Shown piece after piece: positions 5,151 to 5,347 of a DNA stretch of 5,347 nt. Source of the DNA: Gemmatimonadaceae bacterium (GTDB lineage: Bacteria > Gemmatimonadota > Gemmatimonadetes > Gemmatimonadales > Gemmatimonadaceae); contig JACDHQ010000193.1 in assembly GCA_013820975.1 (NCBI GenBank), positions 1-5,347 on the forward strand. Direction: 5' to 3'. The notes beneath the pieces are model-generated. The model was not told the DNA's origin. It searched no databases and was given only the letters and a program-made list of their open reading frames with translations. Each line of letters opens with the position of its first letter. Position 1 is the stretch's first letter. The position numbers and the translations under genes were made by a program.

Positions 5151-5347
5151 ATGGATCGCCGCGTGCTGCACGACATCTCGATGGTGCTGCGCCCGGGCAC
5201 GCCGGAGTGGCCCGGGGACGTGGCGTACAGCTGCGGGTGGAGCATGCAGATGGCGGCGGGTGCACACCTCAACCTCTCGCACTTCGCGATGAGTCCTCAT
5301 GTGGGGACGCACGCCGACGCGCCGTTGCACGTGCTGGCGGACGCCCA
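5151..5347 (+). CDS. kynB: Kynurenine formamidase / cyclase family protein, N-terminal part
   Basis: The gene starts 5 bases after kynA and runs off the window; 65 residues are visible of the roughly 210 usual for bacterial KynB. It begins V-L-H-D-I-S, has T-P-E-W-P-G-D (17-23), and the metal-binding signature of the cyclase family, S48-P-H-V-G-T-H-A-D-A-P-L-H60. In it H50, H54 and D56 should bind metal and H60 should be the catalytic His. KynB hydrolyses N-formylkynurenine to kynurenine and formate, the step right after KynA, and the neighbourhood supports this over other cyclase-family activities. The ribosome site is weak (GCAGGG within the end of kynA), as expected for a coupled gene. Confidence 0.88.
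   Translation, partial: MDRRVLHDISMVLRPGTPEWPGDVAYSCGWSMQMAAGAHLNLSHFAMSPHVGTHADAPLHVLADA

Overview
The window is a high-GC bacterial segment with every recognisable gene on the + strand. The right part carries a bacillithiol-synthesis gene (bshB1) followed by tryptophan-catabolism genes (kynA, kynB). Together with the strongly G/C-biased third codon positions and a TATATT box placed exactly where a leaderless transcript would begin, this suggests Gemmatimonadota. Acidobacteria and Deinococcus relatives are less likely alternatives. This is an inference from gene content, not from a marker gene.

Layout. (1) Positions 1-3608 form a tightly packed cassette that looks like a peptide-export or bacteriocin-like locus. 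It holds the C-terminal part of a C39-type cysteine peptidase; two small Gly/Ala-rich peptides sharing a four-cysteine pattern (CxxC, 28-30 residues, CxxxC); a membrane-anchored thioredoxin-fold protein with a CPHC active site; a five-helix membrane protein resembling the YIP1 family; an ABC ATPase of the YtrB/YhcG type; and an ABC-2 type permease. Stop/start overlaps (1527-1530, 2111-2114, 2859-2866) and well-placed Shine-Dalgarno sequences argue for one transcript. (2) Positions 3609-3654 form a short intergenic gap with a candidate leaderless promoter. (3) Positions 3655-5347 hold a housekeeping-type operon, bshB1-kynA-kynB, the last gene cut by the window end.

How the genes may work together. 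In the left cassette the two peptides are the likely products. The C39 peptidase could trim a double-glycine leader, the CPHC redoxin could form or shuffle the predicted disulfides, and the ABC-2 pair plus the YIP1-like protein could provide export or self-protection. No such complete system is known to me by name. The homology of the two peptide cores is read directly from the sequence; their activity is inference. In the right operon, KynA and KynB catalyse consecutive steps (tryptophan to N-formylkynurenine to kynurenine), while BshB1 makes the GlcN-malate intermediate of bacillithiol.

No RNA gene, CRISPR array, insertion sequence or convincing terminator was seen.
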